This document shows, in pieces, positions 8,674 to 17,413 of a stretch of 64,000 nucleotides of DNA. Under the pieces are notes generated by a model. It saw only the letters and a list, made by a program, of their open reading frames with translations, did no database searches and was not told where the DNA came from. The translations under genes and the position numbers were made by a program. The DNA is from Gluconacetobacter johannae (GTDB taxonomy: Bacteria; Pseudomonadota; Alphaproteobacteria; Acetobacterales; Acetobacteraceae): assembly GCF_014174305.1 (NCBI RefSeq), contig NZ_JABEQH010000010.1, positions 62,001 to 126,000 of the forward strand. Direction: 5' to 3'. Each line of letters starts with the position of its first letter. The first letter of the stretch is position 1.

Positions 8674-10002
8674 CTAGGTGCGGGCCCGCCCCGCGCCATA
8701 CCACAGGGCGGCCCCGAAGAAGCCGACATAATAGCCGATGTCCGCCCCGCCCAGCCACCGCGCGACCGGACCGGTATAAAGCTGGCTGGTCGAGAACAGC
8801 AGGATCGTCGCCACCGAGGTGACGACGAAGATCGTGGCCCCCCGCGTCCAGCCCGGCGGCGCCGGGTGGACGGTGCGGTCCCCCAGGTACCAGTCCGCCA
8901 GCACGATGCCGATCCACGGCGCGATCCAGTACATCGTCACCAGCAGATAGTCGGTATACAGCGCGGCATAGCGCCCCGCCCCCGCGACCGCCAACACATA
9001 GCCCAGCGTCGCCGTGATGATCGCGGCCAGCACGCGCGGCACATGGATGCCGGCGGAAATCAGGCTGTAGCTGGCCGTATTGTCGTTGAACGAATTGCCG
9101 GTGACCGACGACAGCGCGATCGCCGCCAGCACCACCGGCCCCAGCGGGCCCGCGGCGTGCTGCAGGCTGGCGATCACCGCCGTGGGCGACGGCTCGGCGA
9201 TGCTGGCCGCCGTCAGCAGGCCCAGGACCTGGAACGGCACGGCCGACCCCAGCAGCCCCGCCAGCGCCAGCCCGACCACCCGGCGCGGATCGCTGTCGGC
9301 AGGCAGGTAGCGCGTGTAGTCCGACGAATAGGACGCCCAGGACAGGTTGAAGCTGGCCAGGATCCCCACCGCCAGCAAAAACGTCGCCACCCCCGGCGGA
9401 TGGGCGGCCGGCGGCATCGCGACCCCGCGCGAGACGCATTCCACCCCGATCACCGTAAAGGCCAGCAGCAGGACGCCACCCAGATATTTCTGCAGCGCCT
9501 GCACCATGTCGTGGCCATAGATACTGGCCACCATCTGCACCGACGCCAGAATGCCCAGCGCCAGCCAGAACGGCAGGCCGACTCCCGCGACGATCGACAG
9601 GAACGCGATCAGCGCCGCCGCCGCCGGCACGTTGTTCACCGCGTCCCAGCCGACGCAGTAGATCCAGTTGAGGAAGGCGGGCGGACGGATGCCGATCCGG
9701 CCCAGGGCGCGGCGCGAGGCCTCCATCTGCGTCAGCCCGGTCGCGGGGCCGATCGACGCCGCCAGCGCCACCGGCAGCGCGCCGACCAGGTTCCCGATCA
9801 GGATCGCCGCCAGGCCCGCGCGGAAATCCAGCCCCAGCGACACCAGCAGCACGCCCGTCACCCACCCGCCTGGCCCGAGGTTAGGGGAAAAATGACTCCA
9901 GAACACGCGATCGACAGGCATGGTCTTGCGCGCGGCCGGCACCGGGCGGGACACCGCCGCAACACCGAGTTCCTCCATCAGGGGCGGGCGCGGAAAAGGC
10001 AT
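8674..10002 (-). CDS. NCS1-family purine/cytosine permease
   Basis: Predicted 442 residues with about twelve hydrophobic segments. Motifs typical of nucleobase:cation symporter-1 proteins (CodB and relatives) are visible: FSPNLGPGGWVTGVLL near the N-terminus, GDLVG-like ILIGNLVGALPVAL, and SVTGNSFNDNTASYSL in the middle. It should import a nucleobase or related N-heterocycle across the inner membrane; the exact substrate is not evident. The start at 10002 (MPFPRPPLMEELG) has only a weak ribosome binding site; the ATG at 9978 is an alternative. It lies 58 bases after an SDR gene on the same strand, with a long-stem hairpin in the gap. Confidence 0.82.
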   Translation of the reverse strand: MPFPRPPLMEELGVAAVSRPVPAARKTMPVDRVFWSHFSPNLGPGGWVTGVLLVSLGLDFRAGLAAILIGNLVGALPVALAASIGPATGLTQMEASRRALGRIGIRPPAFLNWIYCVGWDAVNNVPAAAALIAFLSIVAGVGLPFWLALGILASVQMVASIYGHDMVQALQKYLGGVLLLAFTVIGVECVSRGVAMPPAAHPPGVATFLLAVGILASFNLSWASYSSDYTRYLPADSDPRRVVGLALAGLLGSAVPFQVLGLLTAASIAEPSPTAVIASLQHAAGPLGPVVLAAIALSSVTGNSFNDNTASYSLISAGIHVPRVLAAIITATLGYVLAVAGAGRYAALYTDYLLVTMYWIAPWIGIVLADWYLGDRTVHPAPPGWTRGATIFVVTSVATILLFSTSQLYTGPVARWLGGADIGYYVGFFGAALWYGAGRART

Positions 10003-10014
10003 CGTCACAGGGTC

Positions 10015-10044
10015 CGATCGCGCGGGGGCATGTCGGCGCGATCG
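10015..10044. other. Perfect 9-bp stem hairpin before the NCS1 permease
   Basis: CGATCGCGC (10015-10023) and GCGCGATCG (10036-10044) form a perfect inverted repeat around a 12-base loop in the gap between the SDR stop and the permease start. There is no T run on either strand, so an operator or mRNA-processing structure is as likely as a terminator. Confidence 0.45.
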
Positions 10045-10060
10045 TTGCGTGAATAAGCCC

Positions 10061-10888
10061 TTATGGCAAGTCGCCGGCGCCGCCGGTCTCGGGCATCGAG
10101 CCCGCGCGTCCGGCGGGCTGGCGGACATAGAACGCCTCCGCCAGGCGCGGCGGCAGCAGGTCCATCGCCCGCGACCCCGCCGCCAGCCACCAGGGAAAGG
10201 CGATGCGCCGCCGCCCGGCCGCCACCCCGCGCAGGATGGCGCCCACCGCGTCGTCCATCTCGGTCAGGCCCGGCATGGGAAAGCGGTTGGACGCCGTCAT
10301 CGGCGACCGGACGAAGCCGCAGCAGACGCTGGACATCAGGATGCCGTCGCGGGCCATGTTGCCCCCGGTCGCCACCATGAAGCGGTCCACCGCCGCCTTG
10401 GACGCGCAATAGGACGGCGTGCCGGGAAAGGCGACATAGGCCGCGACCGAGGCGATGGCGCAGATCCGCCCCCGGACCCCGCGCGCGTCACGCGCCTGCC
10501 CCGCCTGGACCGCCAGCGCCGGCAGGACGGTGTTGAGGACCCCGCCCAGGTTGGTGTCCATCATGCGGCGGACCTGGCCGTCCGGCTCGCACGGGGCGGC
10601 GCGGCCGGCGGGGCACGCGGTCGAGGCCGTGATTCCCGCGCAGGCGAACACCAGGTCCAGCGCGCCGGCGCCGCCGATCCACGCCGCCATGCCTGCGCGG
10701 TCGCGCACGTCCTGGCGGTGGGGGCGCACCGACGCCCCGCGCCCGGCGCAGCGTTCGGCCACGTCGCGCAGCCGCGCCGGATCCCGCCCCCCCAGATGCA
10801 GCAGCGCGCCCGGACGCGCCAGGGCCAGGGCGATGGACCGACCGATACCGGACGACGCCCCCGTGACGAGAATCGTATCCTGTTTCAT
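10061..10888 (-). CDS. Short-chain dehydrogenase/reductase
   Basis: Predicted 275 residues, a classical SDR. The cofactor motif TGASSGIG lies at about residues 9-16, the structural NAG position reads FACAGIT, and the catalytic Ser and YxxxK are present as IASVAAYVAFPGTPSYCASK. It is an NAD(P)H-dependent oxidoreductase of unknown substrate, probably cytosolic. The start at 10888 (MKQDTILVTG) places the cofactor motif at its usual distance from the N-terminus; the open frame extends upstream into gmk and is ignored. It is divergent from gmk with 85 bases between the two starts, and is followed on the same strand by the NCS1 permease. Confidence 0.88.
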   Translation of the reverse strand: MKQDTILVTGASSGIGRSIALALARPGALLHLGGRDPARLRDVAERCAGRGASVRPHRQDVRDRAGMAAWIGGAGALDLVFACAGITASTACPAGRAAPCEPDGQVRRMMDTNLGGVLNTVLPALAVQAGQARDARGVRGRICAIASVAAYVAFPGTPSYCASKAAVDRFMVATGGNMARDGILMSSVCCGFVRSPMTASNRFPMPGLTEMDDAVGAILRGVAAGRRRIAFPWWLAAGSRAMDLLPPRLAEAFYVRQPAGRAGSMPETGGAGDLP

Positions 10889-10973
10889 GTTCGCCAGATT
10901 AGAGACCGCCTGATAAAAGACCGCAAACCCGCGTCGCCGCGGGCCGATCGAGGATCTGAGGAATGTGCCGCCG

Positions 10974-11654
10974 ATGACGCCCACCAGCGAACGACAGGCC
11001 CACCCCGCGCGCCAGACGCCGATCGCGCGCCGGGGGGTCTGCCTGGTGATTTCCGCCCCGTCGGGCGCTGGGAAATCGACCATCGCCAACGCGCTGCGCG
11101 CCGCCGACCACCGGCTGCTGCATTCGGTGTCGGTCACCACCCGCCAGCCCCGCCCCGGCGAGACCGAGGGCGTCCATTATCACTTCCGCACCATGGAGCA
11201 GTTCCAGCGCATGGCCGAGGACGGCGAGATGCTGGAATGGGCGACGGTGTTCGGCCGGGGCTACGGCACGCCCCGCGCGCCCGTCGAGGCCGCGCTGGAC
11301 GCGGGACGCGACATGGTGTTCGACATCGACTGGCAGGGGCACCGGCAGATCCGCGACGCCCTGCCCCATGACGTGGTCAGCCTGTTCGTCCTGCCCCCCT
11401 CGCTGGCCGAGCTGGAACGCCGGCTGTGCAACCGCGCGTCCGACCATGCCGAGGAAATCGCCCGCCGGATGAAGGCCGCCCGCGACGAGATCTCGCACTG
11501 GCGGGAATTCGACCATGTGATCGTCAATACCGACCTGGACCAGGCCATCGCCGAGGCCCGCGCCGTGCTGGTGGCGGCCCGGCTGCAAACCCGGCGCCAG
11601 GCGGGCCTGGCCGGCTTCGTCGCCGGATTCGACGCGGCCGGATCGGGCGCGTAA
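10974..11654 (+). CDS. gmk: Guanylate kinase
   Basis: Predicted 226 residues. The P-loop SAPSGAGKSTI and the GMP-binding signature SVSVTTRQPRPGETEGVHYHF are intact, followed by EWATVFGRGYGTP and DIDWQGHRQI, all characteristic of Gmk. The enzyme phosphorylates GMP to GDP with ATP in the cytoplasm. The ATG at 10974 was preferred over the in-frame GTG at 10965 because the GAGGAA at 10958-10963 is too close to the GTG. The hldE gene begins 3 bases after the stop, so gmk, hldE and the AGE isomerase probably form one transcript. Confidence 0.95.
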   Translation: MTPTSERQAHPARQTPIARRGVCLVISAPSGAGKSTIANALRAADHRLLHSVSVTTRQPRPGETEGVHYHFRTMEQFQRMAEDGEMLEWATVFGRGYGTPRAPVEAALDAGRDMVFDIDWQGHRQIRDALPHDVVSLFVLPPSLAELERRLCNRASDHAEEIARRMKAARDEISHWREFDHVIVNTDLDQAIAEARAVLVAARLQTRRQAGLAGFVAGFDAAGSGA

Positions 11655-11657
11655 CCC

Positions 11658-13121
11658 GTGGATTTCTCGTCGATCACGGTGCTGTGCATCGGTGACGTCA
11701 TGCTCGACCGGTTCGTCTATGGCGAGATGGAGCGCATCTCGCCCGAGGCCCCGGTTCCCGTCCTGCGCCTGGGCCGCACGCGTGAGATGCCCGGCGGCGT
11801 CGGCAACGTGGCCAACAACATCCTGTCGCTGGGCGGGCGGGCGATCCTGATCGGGCTGGTGGGCCGGGACGCGCCGGGGGCGGCGCTGCGCGCGCTGCTG
11901 GGCGCGCGGCCGGGGCTGACCGACGCGCTGGTCGACACCGGCGCGCGGCCCACGATCTGCAAGACCCGCTTCATCGCCGCCAACCAGCAGGTCGTCCGCG
12001 CCGACGAGGAAAGCCGCCTGCCGGTGCAAGAGCCCGAGGTCCATGCCCTGCTCGCCGCGATCGACGCCCATATCGACGCCGCCACCATCGTCGTGCTATC
12101 GGACTACGCCAAGGGCGCCTGCGCCGACCCGGTGATCCGGCACGCCATCGCCCGCGCGGGCGCGCGATCCATCCCGGTCTTCGTCGATCCGAAGTCGCGC
12201 GATTTCTCGCGCTATCGGGGGGCCGCCTGCATCACGCCCAACGCCCGCGAACTGGCGCAGGCGACGGGCCTGCCGGTGGATAGCGACGCCGAGATCGAAC
12301 AGGCCGCCCACGCCGCCATGCTCCAGGCCGACGCCGGCGCCATCCTGGCCACCCGGTCGGAAAAGGGCATGGCCCTGGTCGAACGCACCGGCGCCGTCCA
12401 GACCGTGCCCGCCCGCGCGCGCGAGGTCTTCGACGTGTCGGGCGCGGGCGATACGGTGATCGCGACCCTGGCCCTGGCGGCGGGGTCGGGCATGACGCTG
12501 GCGCAGGCGATGCATGTCGCCAACGCGGCGGCGGGGGTGGTGGTCGGCAAGCTGGGCACCGCGACGGCGGACATCGCCGAGGTGCTGGCCGAACTGAACG
12601 CGCAGGACCATGCCCACGCCGCCGATGCCCCCGTCCTGCTGTCGCGCGACCAGGCCGCGGAGCAGGTGGCGCGGTGGAAGGCGCAGGGGTTGCGGGTCGG
12701 CTTCGCCAACGGCTGCTTCGACATCCTCCATCCCGGCCATGTCGGGCTTCTGGCGGCGGCCCGGGCGGCGTGCGACCGGCTGATCGTGGCGCTGAACGCC
12801 GACGCCAGCGTGGCCCGGCTGAAAGGCCCCGAGCGTCCGGTCAACACGCTGCGCGATCGCGCGACGGTCATGATGGCGATCCGCCATGTCGATGCCGTCG
12901 TCGCCTTCGACGAGGACACGCCGCTGGCGCTGATCCGGCTGCTGCTGCCCGACGTGCTGGTCAAGGGCGCCGACTACCGCCCCGAGCAGGTCGTGGGCGC
13001 CGACGTGGTGCAGGCGGCCGGCGGCCGGCTGCTGCTGGCGCGGCTGGAGGACGGGCAATCGACGACGCGGACCCTGGGCCGCATCCGCGCCATCGGAACC
13101 GCCGGGACGCGGGACCAATGA
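11658..13121 (+). CDS. hldE: Bifunctional D-beta-heptose 7-phosphate kinase / heptose 1-phosphate adenylyltransferase
   Basis: A 487-residue fusion protein with a GTG start. Residues 1 to about 320 are a PfkB-type kinase (PGGVGNVANNILSLGG near the start, catalytic DVSGAGDT near 260). Residues from about 340 are a cytidylyltransferase-fold domain with GFANGCFDILHPGHVGLL containing the HxGH motif near 358. Together they convert D-glycero-D-manno-heptose 7-phosphate to the ADP-heptose precursor of the lipopolysaccharide inner core. It follows gmk by 3 bases, and its stop overlaps the start of the next gene (ATGA at 13118-13121), which indicates translational coupling. Confidence 0.95.
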   Translation: MDFSSITVLCIGDVMLDRFVYGEMERISPEAPVPVLRLGRTREMPGGVGNVANNILSLGGRAILIGLVGRDAPGAALRALLGARPGLTDALVDTGARPTICKTRFIAANQQVVRADEESRLPVQEPEVHALLAAIDAHIDAATIVVLSDYAKGACADPVIRHAIARAGARSIPVFVDPKSRDFSRYRGAACITPNARELAQATGLPVDSDAEIEQAAHAAMLQADAGAILATRSEKGMALVERTGAVQTVPARAREVFDVSGAGDTVIATLALAAGSGMTLAQAMHVANAAAGVVVGKLGTATADIAEVLAELNAQDHAHAADAPVLLSRDQAAEQVARWKAQGLRVGFANGCFDILHPGHVGLLAAARAACDRLIVALNADASVARLKGPERPVNTLRDRATVMMAIRHVDAVVAFDEDTPLALIRLLLPDVLVKGADYRPEQVVGADVVQAAGGRLLLARLEDGQSTTRTLGRIRAIGTAGTRDQ

Positions 13122-14287
13122 TCCCTCCCGCCCCGACGCTGCCCGACGACATCCGCCAGGCCCATGCCGCGTTCGGATCGTGGCTGTTCGACCGCGCCCT
13201 GCCCGTCTGGGGGGCCACGGGGTGCGACGGCGACGCGGACGACCCCGCCCGGCTGGGCGCGCGCGAACAGCTCAACCCCGACGGCACGGCGGCCGATCCG
13301 GGCTTCAAGCGCCTGCGCGTGCAGGCCCGGCAGCTTTACGCCTTCACCCGCGCCGCGCTGTACGGCTGGCCCGGCGGCGCGGCGCGGGCCGAGGGCATCT
13401 ATCGCTTCATGCGGCGCGGCCTGCGCGACGACGGCGGATGGGTCAGCCGCCTGACCGCCGGCGGCGCGGTGCTGGACCCGACGGCCGATCTGTACGACCT
13501 GGCCTTCATCATCTTCGCCCTGTCCTGGTACGGGCGGCTGGACACCTCGGGCACGCCGGTCCACCTGGCGCGGCAGACCATCGCCTGGCTGCGGCGGGCC
13601 ATGGCCACGCCCAACGGCGGGTTCCTCGACACCCTGCCGCGCGGCGATGGTCCCCGGCAGCAGAACCCGCACATGCATCTGCTGGAAGCGGCGCTGGCGC
13701 TGTTCGAGACCACGGGCGACGAGTCCGACGCCACCCTGGCGCACGATCTGGTCGATCTGTTCCGCACCCGCCTGTTCGACGAACGGACGGGCACGCTGGG
13801 CGAAGCCTTCACCGACGACTGGCGGCCCGTGCCCGGCGCGGCCGGCCACCTGGTCGAGCCCGGCCACCAGTACGAATGGGTGTGGCTGCTGTGCGAGTAC
13901 GGGCGCCTGACCGGCCGCGCCCTGCCCGATCACGCGCGCATCCTCTTCGGGTTCGGCCGCCGCCACGGCGTCGATCCCGAAACCGGCCTGGTCCGCGACG
14001 TGCTGCGCCGCGACGGCGCCATCGTCCGGGGATCGGCGCGGCTGTGGGCGCAGACCGAGGGCCTGCGCGCGGAAATCGCCATGTACGACCCCGCCTCCAG
14101 CGGGGCGCGGATCGCGCGCATCGTCGATAATCTGCTGGGCCGCTATTTCACCCACTGTCCGCCCGGAACCTGGAACGACCATCTGGACGATGCGCTGCGG
14201 CCCATGGGCGAGCGGATTCCGGCCAGTTCCTTCTATCACATCGTCGCGGGCTATGCGGAGCTGGACCGGCTGGTCCGCAAGGGCTGA
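13118..14287 (+). CDS. AGE-family epimerase/isomerase (mannose-6-phosphate isomerase-like)
   Basis: Predicted 389 residues with an (alpha/alpha)6-barrel signature of the N-acylglucosamine 2-epimerase superfamily: RLRVQARQLYAFTRA, the NPHMHLLEAALALFE motif, FDERTGTLGEAF and LVEPGHQYEWVWLL with the conserved catalytic-type histidines. Members isomerise or epimerise sugars or sugar phosphates. The start overlaps the hldE stop by four bases, which ties it to heptose or lipopolysaccharide precursor supply; whether it acts on mannose 6-phosphate, a heptose phosphate or another sugar cannot be decided from sequence. Confidence 0.85.
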   Translation: MIPPAPTLPDDIRQAHAAFGSWLFDRALPVWGATGCDGDADDPARLGAREQLNPDGTAADPGFKRLRVQARQLYAFTRAALYGWPGGAARAEGIYRFMRRGLRDDGGWVSRLTAGGAVLDPTADLYDLAFIIFALSWYGRLDTSGTPVHLARQTIAWLRRAMATPNGGFLDTLPRGDGPRQQNPHMHLLEAALALFETTGDESDATLAHDLVDLFRTRLFDERTGTLGEAFTDDWRPVPGAAGHLVEPGHQYEWVWLLCEYGRLTGRALPDHARILFGFGRRHGVDPETGLVRDVLRRDGAIVRGSARLWAQTEGLRAEIAMYDPASSGARIARIVDNLLGRYFTHCPPGTWNDHLDDALRPMGERIPASSFYHIVAGYAELDRLVRKG

Positions 14288-14317
14288 ACAGGCGGGCACG
14301 GGCCCGGTTCGGGCAAG

Positions 14318-14345
14318 TTATCCCCAGGTTCCTTGGTTATCCACA
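14318..14345 (+). promoter_or_regulatory. Two DnaA-box-like sites upstream of dnaB
   Basis: TTATCCACA at 14337-14345 is an exact match to the consensus DnaA box. TTATCCCCA at 14318-14326 differs at one position and has the same orientation, 19 bases away. A weaker third match ends at 14357. The sites lie 37-64 bases before the dnaB start, suggesting DnaA control of helicase expression; a binding or regulatory effect is inferred. Confidence 0.6.
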
Positions 14346-14381
14346 GACCAGTCCACAGGCTGCGTCTGGTAAGAGGACCCT

Positions 14382-15896
14382 GTGAACCAGATCGACCCCT
14401 CCCCCGACGAGTCCCGCACGGGCGACACGCTGCTCGGCCTGTCGCAGCGCCAGCCCCCTGCCAACATGCAGGCCGAACAGGCGCTGCTGGGCGCGTTGCT
14501 GACCAACAACCGCGCCTACGACCGGGTGTCCGACTTCCTGACCGGCGAGCATTTCGCCGATACCGTCAACGGCCGGATCTATGACGCCATCGCCCGGCGG
14601 ATCGAGGCCGGGCACCTGGCCGACCCGGTGACGCTGCGCGCCGAATTCGAACATTCCGGCCTGCTGGATTCGGTGGGGGGCACCGCCTATCTGGGCCGAC
14701 TGCTGACCGCGATGGTCGGCATCATCAATGCCGGCGATTATGGCCGCGCGATCCACGACGCCTGGGTCCGCCGGCAGTTGATCGACATCGGGGAGACAGT
14801 CGTCAACAACGCCTTCGGCGCGCGGCCCGACCTGGACGGCGTGGACCAGATCGCCGCCAGCGAGGAGGCGCTGTTCCGCCTGGCCACCGAAAAGGGGCAG
14901 GAAGGCGGCTTCACCAGCTTCGACCGGGCGTTGGCCGATGCGCTGGACGTGGCGGAAAAGGCGTTCCACCGCACCGGCGACGTCGTGGGCCTGACCACCG
15001 GCCTGCGCGACCTGGACAAGAAGACCGGCGGCCTGCACCCGTCGGACCTGCTGATCCTGGCCGGCCGCCCCGCCATGGGCAAGACGGCGCTGGCGACCAA
15101 GATCGCCTTCAGCGCCGCGCGGGCGCTGATGCGCGAGGCGCAGGACGCCGCGCCCGGCACCCAGCCCAAGGGGTCGGTCGCGATCTTCTCGCTGGAAATG
15201 TCGGCCGAGCAGTTGGCCACCCGTATCCTGTCCGAACAGGCCAGCGTGTCGGGCGAGCGCATCCGGCGCGGCGATATCGGGCAGAAGGAGTTCGATCGCT
15301 TCGTCCACGTCACCCGCGAACTGGCGCAATTGCCGCTGCATATCGACGACACGCCCGCCATCTCGCTGTCGGCGATGCGTACGCGCTGCCGCCGCCTGGC
15401 CCGCACCAAGGGGCTGAGCCTGGTGGTGGTCGATTACCTGCAGTTGATGCGGCCCTCGGTCGGCACCCGCCCGGAAAGCCGCGTGCTGGAAATCTCGATG
15501 ATTACGCAGGGGCTGAAGGCCATCGCCAAGGAGCTGAGCGTGCCGGTGATCGCGCTGTCGCAGTTGTCGCGCCAGGTGGAAAGCCGCGAGGACAAGCGGC
15601 CGATGCTGTCGGACCTGCGCGAATCCGGGTCGATCGAGCAGGACGCCGACGCCGTCATGTTCGTCTATCGCGACCAGTATTACCTGCAGCAGCGCCAGCC
15701 CAAGGAAACCGCCCACGAGTCGAGCGAGAAATACCAGACGGCGATGGAAGAATGGCAGCGCAAGATGGATCTGGCCCACAATCGCGCCGAACTGATCCTG
15801 GAAAAGCAGCGCCACGGCCCCACCGGCACCGTGCATCTGTTCTTCGAGGGCGAATTCACCCGCTTCGGCGACCTGGACCTGGTGCACGACGCCTGA
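14382..15896 (+). CDS. dnaB: Replicative DNA helicase DnaB
   Basis: A 504-residue protein with a GTG start preceded by AAGAGGA. The N-terminal domain (MQAEQALLGALLTNNRAYD) binds primase. The RecA-like C-terminal domain has Walker A GRPAMGKTAL near 227-236, the segment SLEMSAEQLATRILSEQ, Walker B LVVVDYLQLM and DLRESGSIEQDADAVMFVYRD. It is the hexameric helicase that unwinds the fork ahead of the replisome. No intein or insertion is seen. The 94 bases upstream carry DnaA-box-like sequences. Confidence 0.96.
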   Translation: MNQIDPSPDESRTGDTLLGLSQRQPPANMQAEQALLGALLTNNRAYDRVSDFLTGEHFADTVNGRIYDAIARRIEAGHLADPVTLRAEFEHSGLLDSVGGTAYLGRLLTAMVGIINAGDYGRAIHDAWVRRQLIDIGETVVNNAFGARPDLDGVDQIAASEEALFRLATEKGQEGGFTSFDRALADALDVAEKAFHRTGDVVGLTTGLRDLDKKTGGLHPSDLLILAGRPAMGKTALATKIAFSAARALMREAQDAAPGTQPKGSVAIFSLEMSAEQLATRILSEQASVSGERIRRGDIGQKEFDRFVHVTRELAQLPLHIDDTPAISLSAMRTRCRRLARTKGLSLVVVDYLQLMRPSVGTRPESRVLEISMITQGLKAIAKELSVPVIALSQLSRQVESREDKRPMLSDLRESGSIEQDADAVMFVYRDQYYLQQRQPKETAHESSEKYQTAMEEWQRKMDLAHNRAELILEKQRHGPTGTVHLFFEGEFTRFGDLDLVHDA

Positions 15897-15920
15897 TGCC
15901 TCGGGGGCGATGCCCAAAAG

Positions 15921-16150
15921 AAGGTCGGGCGCTGCCCGAACCCGGCAAGGGCCTCGGCCCTTGCATCCCATTCGATTTGTAAAGTCTGGGGTTTCCCAAA
16001 GGCTCTGTTGTCGTTAGGTGTTGGTGGCGAAGCTCAGGGCTCTGCCCTGAAACCCGCCAAAGGCCACAGGCCTTTGGAAACCAAACTCTTTATCCACGAT
16101 CGGGGTCCAGGGCCTCAGGCCCTGGTGGGTTCGGGCAACGCCCGACCTTC
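15921..16150. repeat. Composite palindromic repeat with inverted ends (copy R2)
   Basis: The 365-base gap between dnaB and the next gene is mostly this element. It has at least six small palindromes, among them CAAGGGCCTCGGCCCTTG, CAGGGCTCTGCCCTG, CCAGGGCCTCAGGCCCTGG and TCGGGCAACGCCCGA. Its two ends, 15921-15943 and 16127-16149, are reverse complements over 23 bases with one mismatch. It shares units with the other copies in the window. Confidence 0.8.
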
Positions 16151-16261
16151 CTCACCCAGAGCCGAGGAAGAAGCGTTACTTTCGCGCTTATGGGGCGCTG
16201 CCCCAGGCAACTTGCCGCATCGTTCTCCGTTGAGGGCACTCCCCCTGCCCGAGCACAGCCC

Positions 16262-17413
16262 GTGCCCATCCGGTCCCTCTCGTCTCGCCCTGCGATGGTC
16301 GTCGCCGTTCCGGTGCGCGACGAGGAAGCACGCATCGGTCCCTGCCTGCTGGCCCTGGCGGCGCAGGGCGGGGCCACGCCCGACCATGTCGTGCTTCTGG
16401 TCAACAACACCACCGACGGCACCGTCGCCCGCGTGCGCGACATGGCGCCTGCCCTGCCCTTTGCGCTGACGGTGGCATGCCGCGTCTATCCCGACGCGCA
16501 GGCCCATGCCGGCACGGCCCGGCGCGAGGCCATGGAGATCGCGGCCGCACGCGCCGGGGCCGGCGGCATCCTGCTGACCACCGATGCGGACGGCCGTGTC
16601 GCCCCCGACTGGATCGGGCGCACCCTGTCCGCGCTTGCCGCCGGCGCGCAGGCCGTGTGCGGGCGGGCGCGGATCGACCCGATGGAGGCCCTGGCCATTC
16701 CGGCGCATCTGCATCGCGACGATGACCGCGAGGTCGCCTACGCCACGGTGCTGGACCGCATCCATGACCTGGCCGACCCGGACCCGTTCGACCCGTGGCC
16801 GCGCCATACCGAACATTCCGGCGCCAGCATTGCCGTCACCGTGGCCGCGTGGGCGCGCGCGGGCGGTGTTCCCGCCCTTCCCATTGCCGAGGACCGCGCC
16901 TTTATCGCGGCCCTGCGCCGGGTGGACACGCCGATCCGTCATGCCGCCGACGTGCGGGTCACCGTCTCGGGCCGCATCCTCGGCCGGGCCAGGGGCGGGA
17001 TGGCCGATACCATCGCGCGGCGGATGGAACGCCAGGACGCGGTGCTGGACGACAGCCTCGAACCGGCCGGCGACTGCCTGCGCCGCGCCCGCGCCAGGGC
17101 ATGGCTGCGACATCTGCATGACGAACAGGGGATAGGCCGCGACACGCGGGCGTCAACGGCCAGCCTGGCCGCGATGCTCGGCGTCCCCACGCATCATGTG
17201 GCCCATCGGATGATAGGGCCGTATTTCGGCATGTGCTGGGAACGGCTTGAAGCCGAAACCCCGTCGCTGCGGCGGCGGCGCGTCCACCGCAGCGACCTGG
17301 CATGGCATCATGCCCGGGCGGTGGACATCGTCGCCGGCCTGCTGGACGGACCCTGCATCCAGGACGACCGTCAGGTCCCCCTGATGTCGCCGGCCAGCAG
17401 GTCGATCCGATAG
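16262..17413 (+). CDS. GT2 glycosyltransferase of the PIG-L/NodS module
   Basis: Predicted 383 residues from the GTG at 16262; the ATG at 16295 is an alternative, and neither has a clear ribosome binding site. A GT-A core is visible: VVAVPVRDEEARIGPCLLAL, VNNTTDGT, the DAD metal motif in LLTTDADGRV at about 108-110 and the acidic PIAEDRAF. The C-terminal 150 residues are not familiar. No membrane segments are seen, so a cytosolic or peripheral enzyme is likely. Its last 43 bases overlap the 3' end of the convergent NodS-like methyltransferase gene. Together with the three genes opposite, it forms what looks like a glycoconjugate pathway; donor and acceptor are unknown. Confidence 0.8.
   Translation: MPIRSLSSRPAMVVAVPVRDEEARIGPCLLALAAQGGATPDHVVLLVNNTTDGTVARVRDMAPALPFALTVACRVYPDAQAHAGTARREAMEIAAARAGAGGILLTTDADGRVAPDWIGRTLSALAAGAQAVCGRARIDPMEALAIPAHLHRDDDREVAYATVLDRIHDLADPDPFDPWPRHTEHSGASIAVTVAAWARAGGVPALPIAEDRAFIAALRRVDTPIRHAADVRVTVSGRILGRARGGMADTIARRMERQDAVLDDSLEPAGDCLRRARARAWLRHLHDEQGIGRDTRASTASLAAMLGVPTHHVAHRMIGPYFGMCWERLEAETPSLRRRRVHRSDLAWHHARAVDIVAGLLDGPCIQDDRQVPLMSPASRSIR

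Noticed and set aside
11658-14287. Calling the AGE-family gene gmhA or a known heptose isomerase.
   Set aside because: It has the alpha/alpha-barrel pattern of AGE enzymes, not the SIS fold of GmhA; the substrate cannot be assigned from context alone.
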